Assembly (NCBI GenBank): GCA_913776615.1
Contig: CAJYPK010000050.1
Location: 124,001-188,000, forward strand
Length of the DNA stretch: 64,000 bases
Source: an uncultured Hymenobacter sp.
GTDB taxonomy: Bacteria > Bacteroidota > Bacteroidia > Cytophagales > Hymenobacteraceae
Direction of reading: 5' to 3'
Positions 1-8,452 of this stretch are shown piece by piece. Each line of letters opens with the position of its first letter. The first letter of the stretch is position 1. The notes beneath the pieces are model-generated. The model made no database searches. It had not been told where the DNA came from and saw nothing but the letters and a program-made list of their open reading frames with translations. The position numbers were made by a program, and so were the translations under genes.

Positions 1-19
1 CATTCCCCTACCAAAAAAC

Positions 20-574
20 GTGGCCCATTTTAACCCCTGGCACGACATATCGGCCGGCGACAACATTCCGCAGACCGTAACCGGCGTCATCGAAATTCCC
101 AAAAACAGCAAGGGCAAGTTTGAGCTTGATAAGGACAGCGGCCTGCTGAAGCTGGACCGCGTGCTGTTCTCGGCCGTGCACTACCCGGCCGCCTACGGCT
201 TCATTCCGCGCACCTACTGCGACGACAAAGATCCGCTCGACATTCTGGTACTGTGCTCGGTCGATATCCCGCACATGTGCCTCGTAGAGGCCAAGGTTAT
301 CGGTGTGATGCAGATGCTGGACCAAGACGAGGAAGACGATAAAATCATCGCCGTAGCCGCCCACGACGTGAGCGTGAACCACTACAACGAGCTCGGCGAC
401 CTGCCGCCCTACATGATGCGCGAGATGCAGCGCTTCTTCGAAGACTACAAAGCTTTGGAGAATAAGCAAGTAGTGGTAAAGCAGTTCCTGGGCCGCGACG
501 ATGCCTACCGCATCATCAACGAGAGCGTCAAGCTTTACGAAGCGACCTTCCCCGAGCACGCTGACGGTAAATAG
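20..574 (+). CDS. ppa: Inorganic pyrophosphatase
   Basis: Soluble family I inorganic pyrophosphatase of 184 residues, which hydrolyses PPi to phosphate in the cytoplasm and pulls biosynthetic reactions forward. The protein shows the family core: the EIPKNSKGKFELD segment, the AVHYPAAYGFIPRT segment and the DKDPLDILVL metal-binding signature with its clustered aspartates. Its length is close to the usual 175-185 residues of bacterial enzymes. The start is a GTG at the very left edge of the window; no in-frame ATG is visible upstream, but only 19 bases precede it, so a start further upstream cannot be excluded. A palindrome follows the stop codon by about 35 bases. Confidence 0.95.
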   Translation: MAHFNPWHDISAGDNIPQTVTGVIEIPKNSKGKFELDKDSGLLKLDRVLFSAVHYPAAYGFIPRTYCDDKDPLDILVLCSVDIPHMCLVEAKVIGVMQMLDQDEEDDKIIAVAAHDVSVNHYNELGDLPPYMMREMQRFFEDYKALENKQVVVKQFLGRDDAYRIINESVKLYEATFPEHADGK

Positions 575-607
575 CCTAAGCCTACTTAGCGCTTTTCTGA
601 CTTATTC

Positions 608-709
608 CAGAACGTCATGCTGCGCTTGCCGGAGCACTTTGCTCGCCTCCTCAGGTTAGTACCTGGCGAGGTGAACAAGGTACCCCGGCAAGCGCAGCAT
701 GACGTTCTG
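608..709. repeat. Palindromic repeat, family B copy 1
   Basis: Two arms of about 25 bases (608-632 and 685-709) are near-perfect inverted complements around a core CATGCTGCGCTTGCCGG. The inner part carries shorter nested complementarity. The same kind of element occurs at 24996-25085 and, degenerate, at 48012-48126. It fills the gap between ppa and the next gene and may act as a transcript-end hairpin. Confidence 0.8.
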
Positions 710-732
710 CTATAGCATTACCTCCCGTTCGT

Positions 733-1593
733 ATGCCCGCCGCCCGCCGCGCCCTACCCCTGCGCCTGCTCGATGCGCTGCTTTTCAGCAGCGTGTGGCT
801 GGCCGCCGCTGCCGCCGCCCAAACGGCTTCCACCCTCCGCCTGTGGCCGGGGCAGGCTAGCGGGGCGGCCGGGCTGCACGTGGTAGTACTGGTTTTTGCG
901 GCGACGCTGCTCACGTATAACCTCGACGCGGCGCTGCCCTTCAAATACCGGCAGCCGGCCGGTACTTCGGGGCGCAAGGCCTGGCAGCAGCAGCACCGCC
1001 CGGCGCTGGTGGCGCTAGCGGGAGCCGCGGCCCTGTCGGGAGCTTACTTACTGCTCGCCGATGGCTGGGTACATTTCCTGCCGGTGCTGTTGCCGCTGGC
1101 GGCGCTGGCCATCGGTTACTCGTGGCCGGTGCTGCCGTGGCGAGGCCGCTGGCGGGCCATTCGCGAAGTGCCGCTGCTCAAGGTGTTTCTTATTGCGGGG
1201 GTGTGGACGGCCGTCACGGTGGGCCTGCCCGCGCTGGCCCAGCACCAGCCGCTGGCCTCGGTGCTGGGGCTGGCGGGCCAGCGGTTTTGCCTGGTCACGG
1301 CACTGGCCATCGTTTTCGACATCCGCGACTACAGCCGCGACCGGGCGGTGGGGCTGCGTACCTTCCCGGTGCTGCTGGGCGTGGCCGGGGCCAAAGCCGT
1401 ATCGTTGGCCTTTCTCGCGGCCGAGCTGGTTTTAGGGATAAGCCGCGGGGCGAGCCCGCTAGCTGTCCTGCTATCCACGGCTACGGCCGGGACTGTCGTA
1501 CTGGCGGCGCGGGAAACGCGGGGCGACTATTTTTTTGCCCTCGTTACCGATGGGGTACTACTGGTACCGCCGCTGCTGTACCTATTTTTCTAG
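733..1593 (+). CDS. UbiA-like prenyltransferase family membrane protein
   Basis: A 286-residue, very hydrophobic protein with about seven to nine predicted membrane segments. The second aspartate-rich motif of UbiA-type prenyltransferases is clear: DIRDYSRDRAVGLRTFP beginning at residue 196. The first motif is reduced to TYNLDAALPFKYR around residues 62-65, so the usual NDxxD pattern is not intact. Members of this superfamily transfer prenyl groups to quinone, haem or lipid acceptors in the membrane. The substrate cannot be told from the sequence, and the weak first motif leaves open a diverged or non-quinone role. It stands alone between two palindromes. Confidence 0.7.
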   Translation: MPAARRALPLRLLDALLFSSVWLAAAAAAQTASTLRLWPGQASGAAGLHVVVLVFAATLLTYNLDAALPFKYRQPAGTSGRKAWQQQHRPALVALAGAAALSGAYLLLADGWVHFLPVLLPLAALAIGYSWPVLPWRGRWRAIREVPLLKVFLIAGVWTAVTVGLPALAQHQPLASVLGLAGQRFCLVTALAIVFDIRDYSRDRAVGLRTFPVLLGVAGAKAVSLAFLAAELVLGISRGASPLAVLLSTATAGTVVLAARETRGDYFFALVTDGVLLVPPLLYLFF

Positions 1594-1638
1594 CTTCAAG
1601 GCAGCTTAGTAGCGCGCTCCTCAACCTAGCGCACTGAC

Positions 1639-1715
1639 GTAACACCAAGCTCCGGCCTGGTGAGACACCTGGCGAGCGTACCCAGACGCCGCACCAAGCC
1701 GGAGCTTGGCGTTAC
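1639..1715. repeat. Palindromic repeat, family L
   Basis: Inverted arms of about 24 bases (1639-1662 and 1692-1715), core CCAAGCTCCGG paired with CCGGAGCTTGG. It lies between two convergent genes and probably folds at both transcript ends. I saw no second copy in the window. Confidence 0.7.
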
Positions 1716-1769
1716 AACAGTACTCCAACCCGAGAGCTGCTGTAAAGTCGTATTCGTCAAATCCGCTGC

Positions 1770-3314
1770 TTATTCTTCCAGATTGCGCAACGCTGGGCCG
1801 ATATGCTGCACCAAATCGCCCGCTACGAGGCCGGCCTCGCCGGTGGCAGCGGCGGCCAGGTCGCCGGCCAGGCCGTGGGCCAGCACGGCCAGCCGGGCAG
1901 CGCGCAGCGCATCGAGGCGCTGGTCGGCGCGCAGGGCCAGCGTGAGGCCGGTGAGCACGTCGCCGCTACCGCCGGTACCCATGCCAGGGTTGCCAGTGCT
2001 GTTGAAATACACCTGGCCATCGGGCGCGGCCACGGCGGTATAGGCCCCCTTCAGCACAACCACGCACTTGTGCTTTTGGGCAAATTCGCGCAGCAGTTCC
2101 AGGCGGTGGTAGTCGTCGCGGGCCTTTTCGGTGAGGCGCGTAAACTCGCCGATGTGCGGCGTGAGTACCGTATCGGCGGGCAGCAAATCCAGCAGCTCGC
2201 GGTGCTGGCCCAGCAGGTTGAGCGCGTCGGCGTCGATGACGAGCGGCACGTGCGCCTCGCGCAGCAGCCGTTCCAGCACGGCGCGGCTGGCTTCCTCCTG
2301 CCCCAGCCCGGGGCCAATGGCCACGGCCTGGTAGGACTTCAACTCAGGTAATTCGCTGATAAAATCGGCCTGCGCATCGGCCAGGCACATGGCCTCGGGC
2401 CGGGTGGTTTGCATAATGTCGTAGCCGCAGCCGGGCACCGCCACCGTGAGCAGGCCCACGCCGCCGCGCAGGCAGGCCCCGCTGGCCAGCACGGCGGCGC
2501 CCACTTTGCCCCGGCTGCCGGCCAGCAGCAGCGCGTGCCCGAAGGTATTCTTATAGGCAAACTTCGAGCGTCGGGGCAGCGTCACGTCGGGTTGCCGGGC
2601 GGCCAGCGCGCCATCGAAGCCCGCTACGCCGGGCAGGCGCGTGAGGTGCCAGGGCGTGGCCGCCTGCTCGATAAAATCGGGGCTCAGGCCAATGTCTACC
2701 ACGTGCCACTCGCCCACGTACTCAGCATTTTGCGGCAGCAAAAAAGCCAGCTTGGGCAAGCCAAAGCTGACGGTGTGACTGGCTTGCACCACGGGTGCCT
2801 GGGGGTCGGGCTGGGGCGCGTCGGCCAGCAGGCCGCTGGGCAGATCAATGGCTACCACGCGGGCCTGGCTGTCGTTGAGGTGCCGCACCACGGCGGCGGC
2901 CACGCCATCGAGCGGGCGGCTGAGGCCAGTGCCAAATAGCGCATCGACTACCAAGGTGCCGGGCTCGATAGTGGGCATCTCCTCCAGGCTCAGCTCTTGC
3001 GCCACAATGACTTTGGGCAGGACGTGGTGATTATACTGGTAATCGTCGGAGTATTTATCGGCGGGCAGCAAGCCCAGCCGCACGGCGTAGCCCGCGCCGT
3101 AGAGCAGGCGGGCCAGGGCCAGGCCGTCGCCGCCGTTGTTGCCGGGGCCGCACAGCAGCAACATTTCGCCCGCCTCGGCCGGGGCGTAGCGCTGGTACAG
3201 CCAGCCGGCCAGGGCAATGGCGGCGCGCTCCATAAGGGCCGTGGACGTAGTGCGCTGCTCGCGAATGGTAGCCTGGTCGAGGGCGCGGATTTGGGCGGCG
3301 GAAAGGAGTTTCAT
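1770..3314 (-). CDS. nnr: Bifunctional NAD(P)H-hydrate repair enzyme
   Basis: A 514-residue fusion of NAD(P)HX epimerase (N-terminal YjeF domain, roughly residues 1-215) and ADP/ATP-dependent NAD(P)HX dehydratase (C-terminal ribokinase-like domain, roughly 225-510). Visible marks are GPGNNGGDGLALARLL in the first half, and PLVIDADALNLL and NPGMGTGGSGDVLTG in the second; the last is the nucleotide-binding and catalytic loop of the dehydratase. Together they repair the hydrated, dead forms of NADH and NADPH in the cytoplasm. The start chosen is the ATG giving MKLLSAAQIRALDQ, which matches the family N-terminus; a longer in-frame extension upstream looks non-coding. It diverges from the hydrolase gene at 3358. 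Confidence 0.95.
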   Translation of the reverse strand: MKLLSAAQIRALDQATIREQRTTSTALMERAAIALAGWLYQRYAPAEAGEMLLLCGPGNNGGDGLALARLLYGAGYAVRLGLLPADKYSDDYQYNHHVLPKVIVAQELSLEEMPTIEPGTLVVDALFGTGLSRPLDGVAAAVVRHLNDSQARVVAIDLPSGLLADAPQPDPQAPVVQASHTVSFGLPKLAFLLPQNAEYVGEWHVVDIGLSPDFIEQAATPWHLTRLPGVAGFDGALAARQPDVTLPRRSKFAYKNTFGHALLLAGSRGKVGAAVLASGACLRGGVGLLTVAVPGCGYDIMQTTRPEAMCLADAQADFISELPELKSYQAVAIGPGLGQEEASRAVLERLLREAHVPLVIDADALNLLGQHRELLDLLPADTVLTPHIGEFTRLTEKARDDYHRLELLREFAQKHKCVVVLKGAYTAVAAPDGQVYFNSTGNPGMGTGGSGDVLTGLTLALRADQRLDALRAARLAVLAHGLAGDLAAAATGEAGLVAGDLVQHIGPALRNLEE

Positions 3315-3346
3315 AAGGATAATACTGCGTAGCGGGGCCAGCCGGC

Positions 3347-3354
3347 TACTTTTG
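3347..3354 (+). promoter_or_regulatory. Bacteroidota-type -7 promoter box TACTTTTG
   Basis: TACTTTTG matches the Bacteroidota TAnnTTTG consensus exactly and ends only three bases before the ATG of the hydrolase at 3358, so the transcript would be leaderless or nearly so. No strong -33 box is obvious. Confidence 0.5.
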
Positions 3355-3357
3355 GCC

Positions 3358-3897
3358 ATGCAAAAAAACACCCGCTTCTTCATCGTGCCCGGCCTGGGCA
3401 ACTCCGGTCCCGCCCACTGGCAGACGTATTTTGAGCGTCAAAGCCCGGCGTTCACCCGCATCGAGCAGCGCGAATGGGACGCCCCCACCCGCGCCGAGTG
3501 GGTCGCGGCCATCGAGCAGGCCCTGGCGGACGAAGATCTGAGCCAAGTAGTGCTCATCGGTCATAGCCTGGGCTGCACCACAATAGCGCACTGGGCCAAC
3601 GCCTACGGTCACCGCATCAAGGGCGCGCTGCTGGTAGCCCCCAGCGACGTAGAAACGCCGCAGTACGCCACCTTCCCCACCACCGGCTTCGGGCCGATGC
3701 CGCTGCAACCGCTCCCCTTTCCCAGCAAGCTAGTAGCCAGCACCAACGACCCGTGGGTGAGCCTGGACCGCGCCCGGCAGTTTGCCGAAGCCTGGGGCAG
3801 TGAGTTGGTCGTTATCGGCGAGGCCGGCCACATCAACGCGGCCAGCGGCCACGGCGACTGGCCCGAGGGGCTGGCGTTACTGCAAGAGTGGGTGTAG
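3358..3897 (+). CDS. RBBP9/YdeN-family alpha/beta hydrolase
   Basis: A 179-residue single-domain serine hydrolase. The nucleophile elbow is LIGHSLGC, the oxyanion-side glycines lie in IVPGLGNSGPAHW near the N-terminus, and EAGHINAASGHGDWPEG near the C-terminus carries the catalytic histidine region. Length and layout fit the RBBP9/YdeN (DUF1749-like) family of small esterase-like proteins, whose physiological substrate is mostly unknown. The start is the ATG giving MQKNTRFFIVPG; the upstream in-frame extension overlaps the divergent nnr gene and has no family similarity. Confidence 0.85.
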   Translation: MQKNTRFFIVPGLGNSGPAHWQTYFERQSPAFTRIEQREWDAPTRAEWVAAIEQALADEDLSQVVLIGHSLGCTTIAHWANAYGHRIKGALLVAPSDVETPQYATFPTTGFGPMPLQPLPFPSKLVASTNDPWVSLDRARQFAEAWGSELVVIGEAGHINAASGHGDWPEGLALLQEWV

Positions 3898-3923
3898 GAG
3901 AGTTCGCTTCGCGCACGGCACGC

Positions 3924-3990
3924 CGTAGCGCGGATGTTGTAGGCCGCGTTTCGTCAGCTTATTAAACGCGGCCTACAACATCCGCGCTAC
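3924..3990. repeat. Palindromic repeat, family Q copy 1
   Basis: Perfect 27-base inverted arms (3924-3950 and 3964-3990) starting GTAGCGCGGATGTTGTAGGC around a 13-base loop. Between convergent genes; related elements at 57856-57920 and, degenerate, 57229-57277. Confidence 0.85.
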
Positions 3991-4002
3991 TATTCTATGC
4001 AC

Positions 4003-5706
4003 TCAAGGCTGGAACACGACGAAGGTGAAGGGGCGGTCGGCCGCCGTGCCGCTGCCGTTGAAGGTGGTGACGCTGATGGTGCCCGCGGTGCCAGTGGTCG
4101 TCCACAGCACGAAGCCCGGGGTATTGCCGTAGAGGCTCATCACGATGGGGTAGCTGTCGAAGTTAGTCGCAGCCAGCCCGCTGGCATTCGTGAACGTCAG
4201 GGTGTACGTGCCCGTACCAGTCCGGGTCGCCGTGTAATTGCCCGAAGTACTGACGGGACTACCACCGGCACCAATCTGCCCGTAGGCGACGGACAGCATA
4301 TTATGCGTGCCGGTGGTAGCGGTGTACACCTGCGCCGGGGCCGCCCCAGTTCCCAGGCTGGTCGTGCCGCTCACGGTCAGGTTGCCGCCCACCGTGCCGG
4401 CCCCGCCCACGTTGAAACCGCCGGCCTGCGCCGTGGCGGTCTGGTTCCGAATGAAATCGGCCGCGCTGGGGCTGGCGGCGCTAACGGCCGTGCCATCGGG
4501 GTACACCACGACCGAGCGGGTGGGCTGGGTGAATACTTGCAAGTCGTTGGCCGCCGCCTTGTTGGCAGCCAGCACGAGGGCGCTGCTGACGGCCACGCTC
4601 TGGGCGGTGGCGTCGAGCGAAGCGGTGCCGCGCAGCGTGGCGGTCGAGCCGCTCACGTCCACGACTTGCAGGGTGTTAGCCCCGGCGCAGGCCACGTAGG
4701 CCAGGGTACCGTTGAGGGCCACGCTCACCGGGTTGGCGGCAGTAGTGAAGGAGCAGCGCAGCACCGGGGCGGCGGGGTTGCTCAGGTCGTAGGCCGCCAG
4801 CGAGTTGGTTTCGGGGCGCAGCACGGTTACCAGGCCCGGGCTCATAGCCAGCGGGCGGGGGTTGTTAGTGTAGCCGCTGGCACTAGTACCGCCCACGGTG
4901 GCCGCCACGGTGGGGCTAGCCGGGTTACTCACGTCGAGCACGCTGAATTGCACGCCCGGCGAGGGGTCGGCATACGGGGAAGTAACGCACACCAGCGAGC
5001 CGGCCGCCGCCATGCTCAAAGGCGTGTAGATGCCGATGGGCGTGCCGGCCGCTGCGTTGCGCTGCACCGGGCTAGCCGGGTTGCTCACGTCGTAGGTGTA
5101 GAGCAGGCCCCGGTTGGCACTTTTATCGGTCACGGCATACAGCATGTTGCCCACCAGGGCCACGCCCCCGAGTACGTTGGTAGCCCCGGCCGGGTCGGTG
5201 GTGGAGGCCAGCGTGGGGGCCCCGCTCCCCAGCGTAAACAGGCTGATGGTATAGGGCGAGCTGGCGCTGATGACGGCCGCCGTAGTGCCATTCGTGGCCA
5301 CGCTCACGGGGTTGGTGAGGCCGGTGCCGGAGTACGAGCCGCGCAGCGTGGGGCTGGCCGGATTACTCACGTCGTAGAGGCTGAGCGTAACGGGGTTAGC
5401 CCCTTTGTTCAGCACCACCGCCAGCGAGCCGCTAACCGCCACCAGCGGGTTGTTGAGGCCGGTGACGGTAGCGGCGAGGGCCGGCGCCACCGTGGCCGAG
5501 GCCGGTAGGGTGGTAGCGGCCGGGCTCACGGTACCGGTAGCGTCGGCTTGCAAGAGGCGGCTGCCCGCACCGGTAGCGCCGCGCACCCGCAGGCTGCCGT
5601 TCACGTCGAGCGTCTGGGTGGGCTGGGTCGTGCCGATGCCGACGTTTTGAGCCGTGGCCAACTGGGGTAATAGGAGAATAGCAAGGGCGTGGTACCAGTG
5701 TTTCAT
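4003..5706 (-). CDS. Secreted LVIVD-repeat protein with tail-fibre-like N-terminus
   Basis: A 567-residue exported protein. Residues 1-19 form a signal peptide ending LPQLATA. Next comes NVGIGTTQPTQTLDVNGSLR, a module common at the start of Bacteroidota surface proteins that also resembles the head of phage tail-fibre shafts. The middle, about residues 75-420, holds repeated LVIVD-type units recognised by the recurring YDVSNPASP and similar blocks, expected to form a beta-propeller-like fold. The C-terminal 110 residues are Gly/Thr-rich and beta-strand-like. There is no catalytic motif; adhesion or surface display is a guess. The start is the ATG giving MKHWYHALAILLLPQ; an upstream ATG would put 13 residues before the signal peptide. 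Confidence 0.75.
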   Translation of the reverse strand: MKHWYHALAILLLPQLATAQNVGIGTTQPTQTLDVNGSLRVRGATGAGSRLLQADATGTVSPAATTLPASATVAPALAATVTGLNNPLVAVSGSLAVVLNKGANPVTLSLYDVSNPASPTLRGSYSGTGLTNPVSVATNGTTAAVISASSPYTISLFTLGSGAPTLASTTDPAGATNVLGGVALVGNMLYAVTDKSANRGLLYTYDVSNPASPVQRNAAAGTPIGIYTPLSMAAAGSLVCVTSPYADPSPGVQFSVLDVSNPASPTVAATVGGTSASGYTNNPRPLAMSPGLVTVLRPETNSLAAYDLSNPAAPVLRCSFTTAANPVSVALNGTLAYVACAGANTLQVVDVSGSTATLRGTASLDATAQSVAVSSALVLAANKAAANDLQVFTQPTRSVVVYPDGTAVSAASPSAADFIRNQTATAQAGGFNVGGAGTVGGNLTVSGTTSLGTGAAPAQVYTATTGTHNMLSVAYGQIGAGGSPVSTSGNYTATRTGTGTYTLTFTNASGLAATNFDSYPIVMSLYGNTPGFVLWTTTGTAGTISVTTFNGSGTAADRPFTFVVFQP

Positions 5707-5976
5707 AGCGGTGAAAGGGGAGTGAACCGCCTTAAAGATACTCATGTATACCCGGCCAAACTGGACCTTATCGCACCGCAGCCAGAAGCCGAGCGGCCCA
5801 GTAGCTAAGTATGAGGCAGCTACCAGCGAAATCGTTCTTCATTGACTTGTAGACGAGGGCCCTACCGCCTCCCTTTCACTAGCTTTTTTAAGTTGTCCCC
5901 GCGATGCTCCCGCTCACCCACTGAACCCTGCGCGGTGGGCTGCGTTCTACCAGTACCAAACCTTAGTGATCGATTT

Positions 5977-6441
5977 ATGCAAACCTGGAACGACGTTATC
6001 CGCCTTGCCAACCACGGCGCCCCTACCCCACCCCGCCGCGTCGAGAAAACCAATGCCGAGTGGCGCGCCCAGCTCACGCCCCAGCAGTACCACGTCACCC
6101 GCGAGCACGGCACCGAGCGGGCCTTCACCGGTGAGTACTGCGAGGCTCACGAGGCTGGCCTTTACGCCTGCGTGTGCTGCGGCACCCCGCTCTACGACTC
6201 GCGCACCAAGTTTGAGAGCGGTACCGGCTGGCCCAGCTTCACCCAACCCGTGGACGAGGCGGCTATCAAATACAAGAAAGACACCAGCTACGGCATGGTG
6301 CGCGTAGAAGTGCTCTGCAACGTGTGCGACGCCCACCAGGGCCACGTATTTCCCGACGGCCCGCCGCCCAGCGGCCTGCGCCTGTGCATCAACTCGGCCA
6401 GCATCAAGCTCGTGACGACCAAGGAGCCAGCGGCGCAGTAA
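5977..6441 (+). CDS. msrB: Peptide-methionine (R)-S-oxide reductase
   Basis: A 154-residue MsrB that reduces methionine R-sulfoxide in proteins. The two zinc-binding Cys pairs are visible in YACVCCGTPL and CNVCDAHQGHVF; FESGTGWPSF is the family signature and RLCINSASIKL carries the catalytic cysteine. It is cytoplasmic, since no signal peptide is present. The ATG at 5977 (MQTWNDVIRLANHG) is chosen; the reading frame stays open another 45 codons upstream, but that stretch has no family similarity. A strong terminator hairpin follows. Confidence 0.95.
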   Translation: MQTWNDVIRLANHGAPTPPRRVEKTNAEWRAQLTPQQYHVTREHGTERAFTGEYCEAHEAGLYACVCCGTPLYDSRTKFESGTGWPSFTQPVDEAAIKYKKDTSYGMVRVEVLCNVCDAHQGHVFPDGPPPSGLRLCINSASIKLVTTKEPAAQ

Positions 6442-6466
6442 GTTACCAGGCTACGGCGTAGCTTAG

Positions 6467-6502
6467 GCGCGGATTGGCCCAGTAGCCGGTCCGCGCTTTT
6501 TT
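6467..6502 (+). terminator. Intrinsic terminator between msrB and the M48 gene
   Basis: An 11-bp stem (GCGCGGATTGG / CCGGTCCGCGC, two G-T pairs) with an 8-base loop, followed by six T. The T run abuts the ATG of the next gene, so the hairpin also covers its ribosome-binding region. Confidence 0.75.
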
Positions 6503-8395
6503 ATGCCCGGTATGACTCACGAGGCCTTCGCGGCCAAGCTCGCCCACCTGCTCCCCCGTGCCCAGGCTAATCCCGCCGCCTACCGCCGCCGCGTGCAGGG
6601 CTGGGTGCTGCTGGGCTACGGCTTTATCGCGCTGCTACTGCTGGGCTCGGTAGCGCTGCTGGGGGGCTTGCTGTGGGTATTCATCGCGGTGGGCGTCGCG
6701 GGCGTTTTGTTCAAGCTGCTCATTCCGGTGGTGTACTTCGTGTGGACGCTGCTACGCTCGCTCTGGGTGAAATTTGACCCGCCCGCCGGCCGCGAGCTGA
6801 ACCGCGCCGAGGCCGGCCCGCTGCACGACCTGCTCCGCACCCAAACCCGCGCCCTCGGCGCACCGACCGTGCATCGCGTCATTCTCACGGCCGACTACAA
6901 CGCCGCCGCCATGCAGCTGCCGCGCCTGGGGCTGCTGGGCTGGCCGCGCAACTACGTGCTCGTGGGCCTGCCCCTGCTCCAGACCCTGACGCCCGAGCAG
7001 GCAGCGGCCGTGGTGGCCCACGAACTAGGGCACCTGCGCGGCGGCCACGGCCGCTTCGCCGCGCTCACGTACCGCGTCAATCAGTCGTGGGCGCAGTTGG
7101 TCAATAATTTAGAATCGTCGGGGCGGGGCGGTATCGTGCGAAATTTCACGCAGTGGTACGTGCCGCGTTTCAACGCCTGGTCGCACCCCCTGCGGCGCAC
7201 GGCCGAGTTTGAGGCCGACGCGGCGGCGGCGCGCATTACCAGCCCCGCCGCGCTGGCCGAAGCCTTGTGCGCCATTGAAGTGCGCGAGCCAGCGCTCGAC
7301 CGCCTGTACTGGACGCCGCTCAATAAGTCGCTGGCCCACGAACCCCTGCCGCCCACCGATCCTATCAGCCAGCTGGTAGCCGTGGCCCGCACGGCCAGCC
7401 TGCCCGCCGACGAAGCCGCTACGCTGCTGCGCCGCGCCGCCGAGGCCGATCCCGACCCGTTTGATACTCACCCGACGCTGGGCGAGCGGCTGGCCGCGTT
7501 GGGCCAGGAGGTCGCCACCCCGGCCCCGCCCACTACCACGGCGGCCGAAGCCTGGCTGGGGGCCAGCCTCCCGGCCTTGGCCCAGGCTCTCGACACCACC
7601 TGGCGCTTCGAGCGCACGGGGCTGTGGCGGGAGCGCCACGCCGTGCTTCGCCAGCAGCTCGATCAGTTGGCCAAGCTCAACGAACAGCTGGCCAGCGGCG
7701 CTACCCTCCCCGAGGCCGACGCCTGGACCCACGCCGACTTTACCGAGGACCACGTGGGCACGGCCGAGTCACTGCCCCTCTACCAAGCGCTTTTCGATTC
7801 GCCCAAATACGGCACCGCGGCCCGCTTCGCGGTGGGCCGCATCCTGGTCAGCCAAGACGACCCCGCCGGCCTGCCGCTGCTGGAAGAAGCCATGCGCCTG
7901 GACACTGACTACGTAGGCCCGGGGCTGGCCCTTCAGCAGGCCTACTACCAGCGGCAGGGCGACCGCGACGCGGCCCGCCAGCTGACTGCCCGGCAATACC
8001 AGCACGCCGACCTGGCCGACCTCATCGAGGCCGAGCGCCAGGGCTGCTCGCCGCAAGATGTACTCTTACCGCACGGCCTCACGGAAGACGAGCTGGCCCC
8101 AACGCTCGCCGTGCTGACCGACTTCGCCAACCGCGTGGGACGGGCGTGGCTCATGCGCAAGCAGCTCACGCACTTAGCCGCCGAAAAGCCCTATTTTATC
8201 CTCGTGCTGCGGGCCGACAAGGGCAAGGGACTCAACACCGATGAGGAAGTAGCGGCCTGGGCCAGCCAGCTCGCGCCCAAGATCACGCTGCCCAGCTCGG
8301 GCCTCGTGGTGCCCGTCATCAATGAGTTTATGTGGCTGGGCAAAAAGGCGGTGAACCTGGCGGGCAGTGAAATTTACCACCGGCAACCGAGCTAA
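6503..8395 (+). CDS. M48-family zinc metallopeptidase, membrane anchored
   Basis: A 630-residue protein. Two hydrophobic segments at about residues 30-78 anchor it. The zinc site is AHELGHLRGG (H173, E174, H177) with a downstream glutamate in TAEFEADAAAAR (about E237), the M48 arrangement of HtpX/Ste24-like proteases. The remaining 350 residues are helical, repeat-like and without a motif I recognise, possibly a TPR-like regulatory region. It probably takes part in membrane or envelope protein quality control. The start may be the ATG at 6503 or at 6512; both lie against the upstream terminator, and no clear ribosome-binding site separates them. Confidence 0.85.
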   Translation: MPGMTHEAFAAKLAHLLPRAQANPAAYRRRVQGWVLLGYGFIALLLLGSVALLGGLLWVFIAVGVAGVLFKLLIPVVYFVWTLLRSLWVKFDPPAGRELNRAEAGPLHDLLRTQTRALGAPTVHRVILTADYNAAAMQLPRLGLLGWPRNYVLVGLPLLQTLTPEQAAAVVAHELGHLRGGHGRFAALTYRVNQSWAQLVNNLESSGRGGIVRNFTQWYVPRFNAWSHPLRRTAEFEADAAAARITSPAALAEALCAIEVREPALDRLYWTPLNKSLAHEPLPPTDPISQLVAVARTASLPADEAATLLRRAAEADPDPFDTHPTLGERLAALGQEVATPAPPTTTAAEAWLGASLPALAQALDTTWRFERTGLWRERHAVLRQQLDQLAKLNEQLASGATLPEADAWTHADFTEDHVGTAESLPLYQALFDSPKYGTAARFAVGRILVSQDDPAGLPLLEEAMRLDTDYVGPGLALQQAYYQRQGDRDAARQLTARQYQHADLADLIEAERQGCSPQDVLLPHGLTEDELAPTLAVLTDFANRVGRAWLMRKQLTHLAAEKPYFILVLRADKGKGLNTDEEVAAWASQLAPKITLPSSGLVVPVINEFMWLGKKAVNLAGSEIYHRQPS

Positions 8396-8400
8396 TTTTG
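8393..8400 (+). promoter_or_regulatory. -7 promoter box TAATTTTG for sdaA
   Basis: An exact TAnnTTTG match whose first three bases are the TAA stop of the M48 gene. The sdaA ATG lies 52 bases downstream. A TTTA-like -33 region sits about 20 bases upstream. Confidence 0.5.
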
Positions 8401-8452
8401 CGGCCCGCTTGTTGTAAACAACACCCGGCTCTCACCCCTCGCCCGCCCATAT

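Noticed and set aside
3997..5508. A 503-codon plus-strand frame opposite the LVIVD protein
   Set aside because: Rich in Gly, His, Arg and Val typical of antisense frames in GC-rich DNA; the minus-strand frame has signal peptide and repeats.
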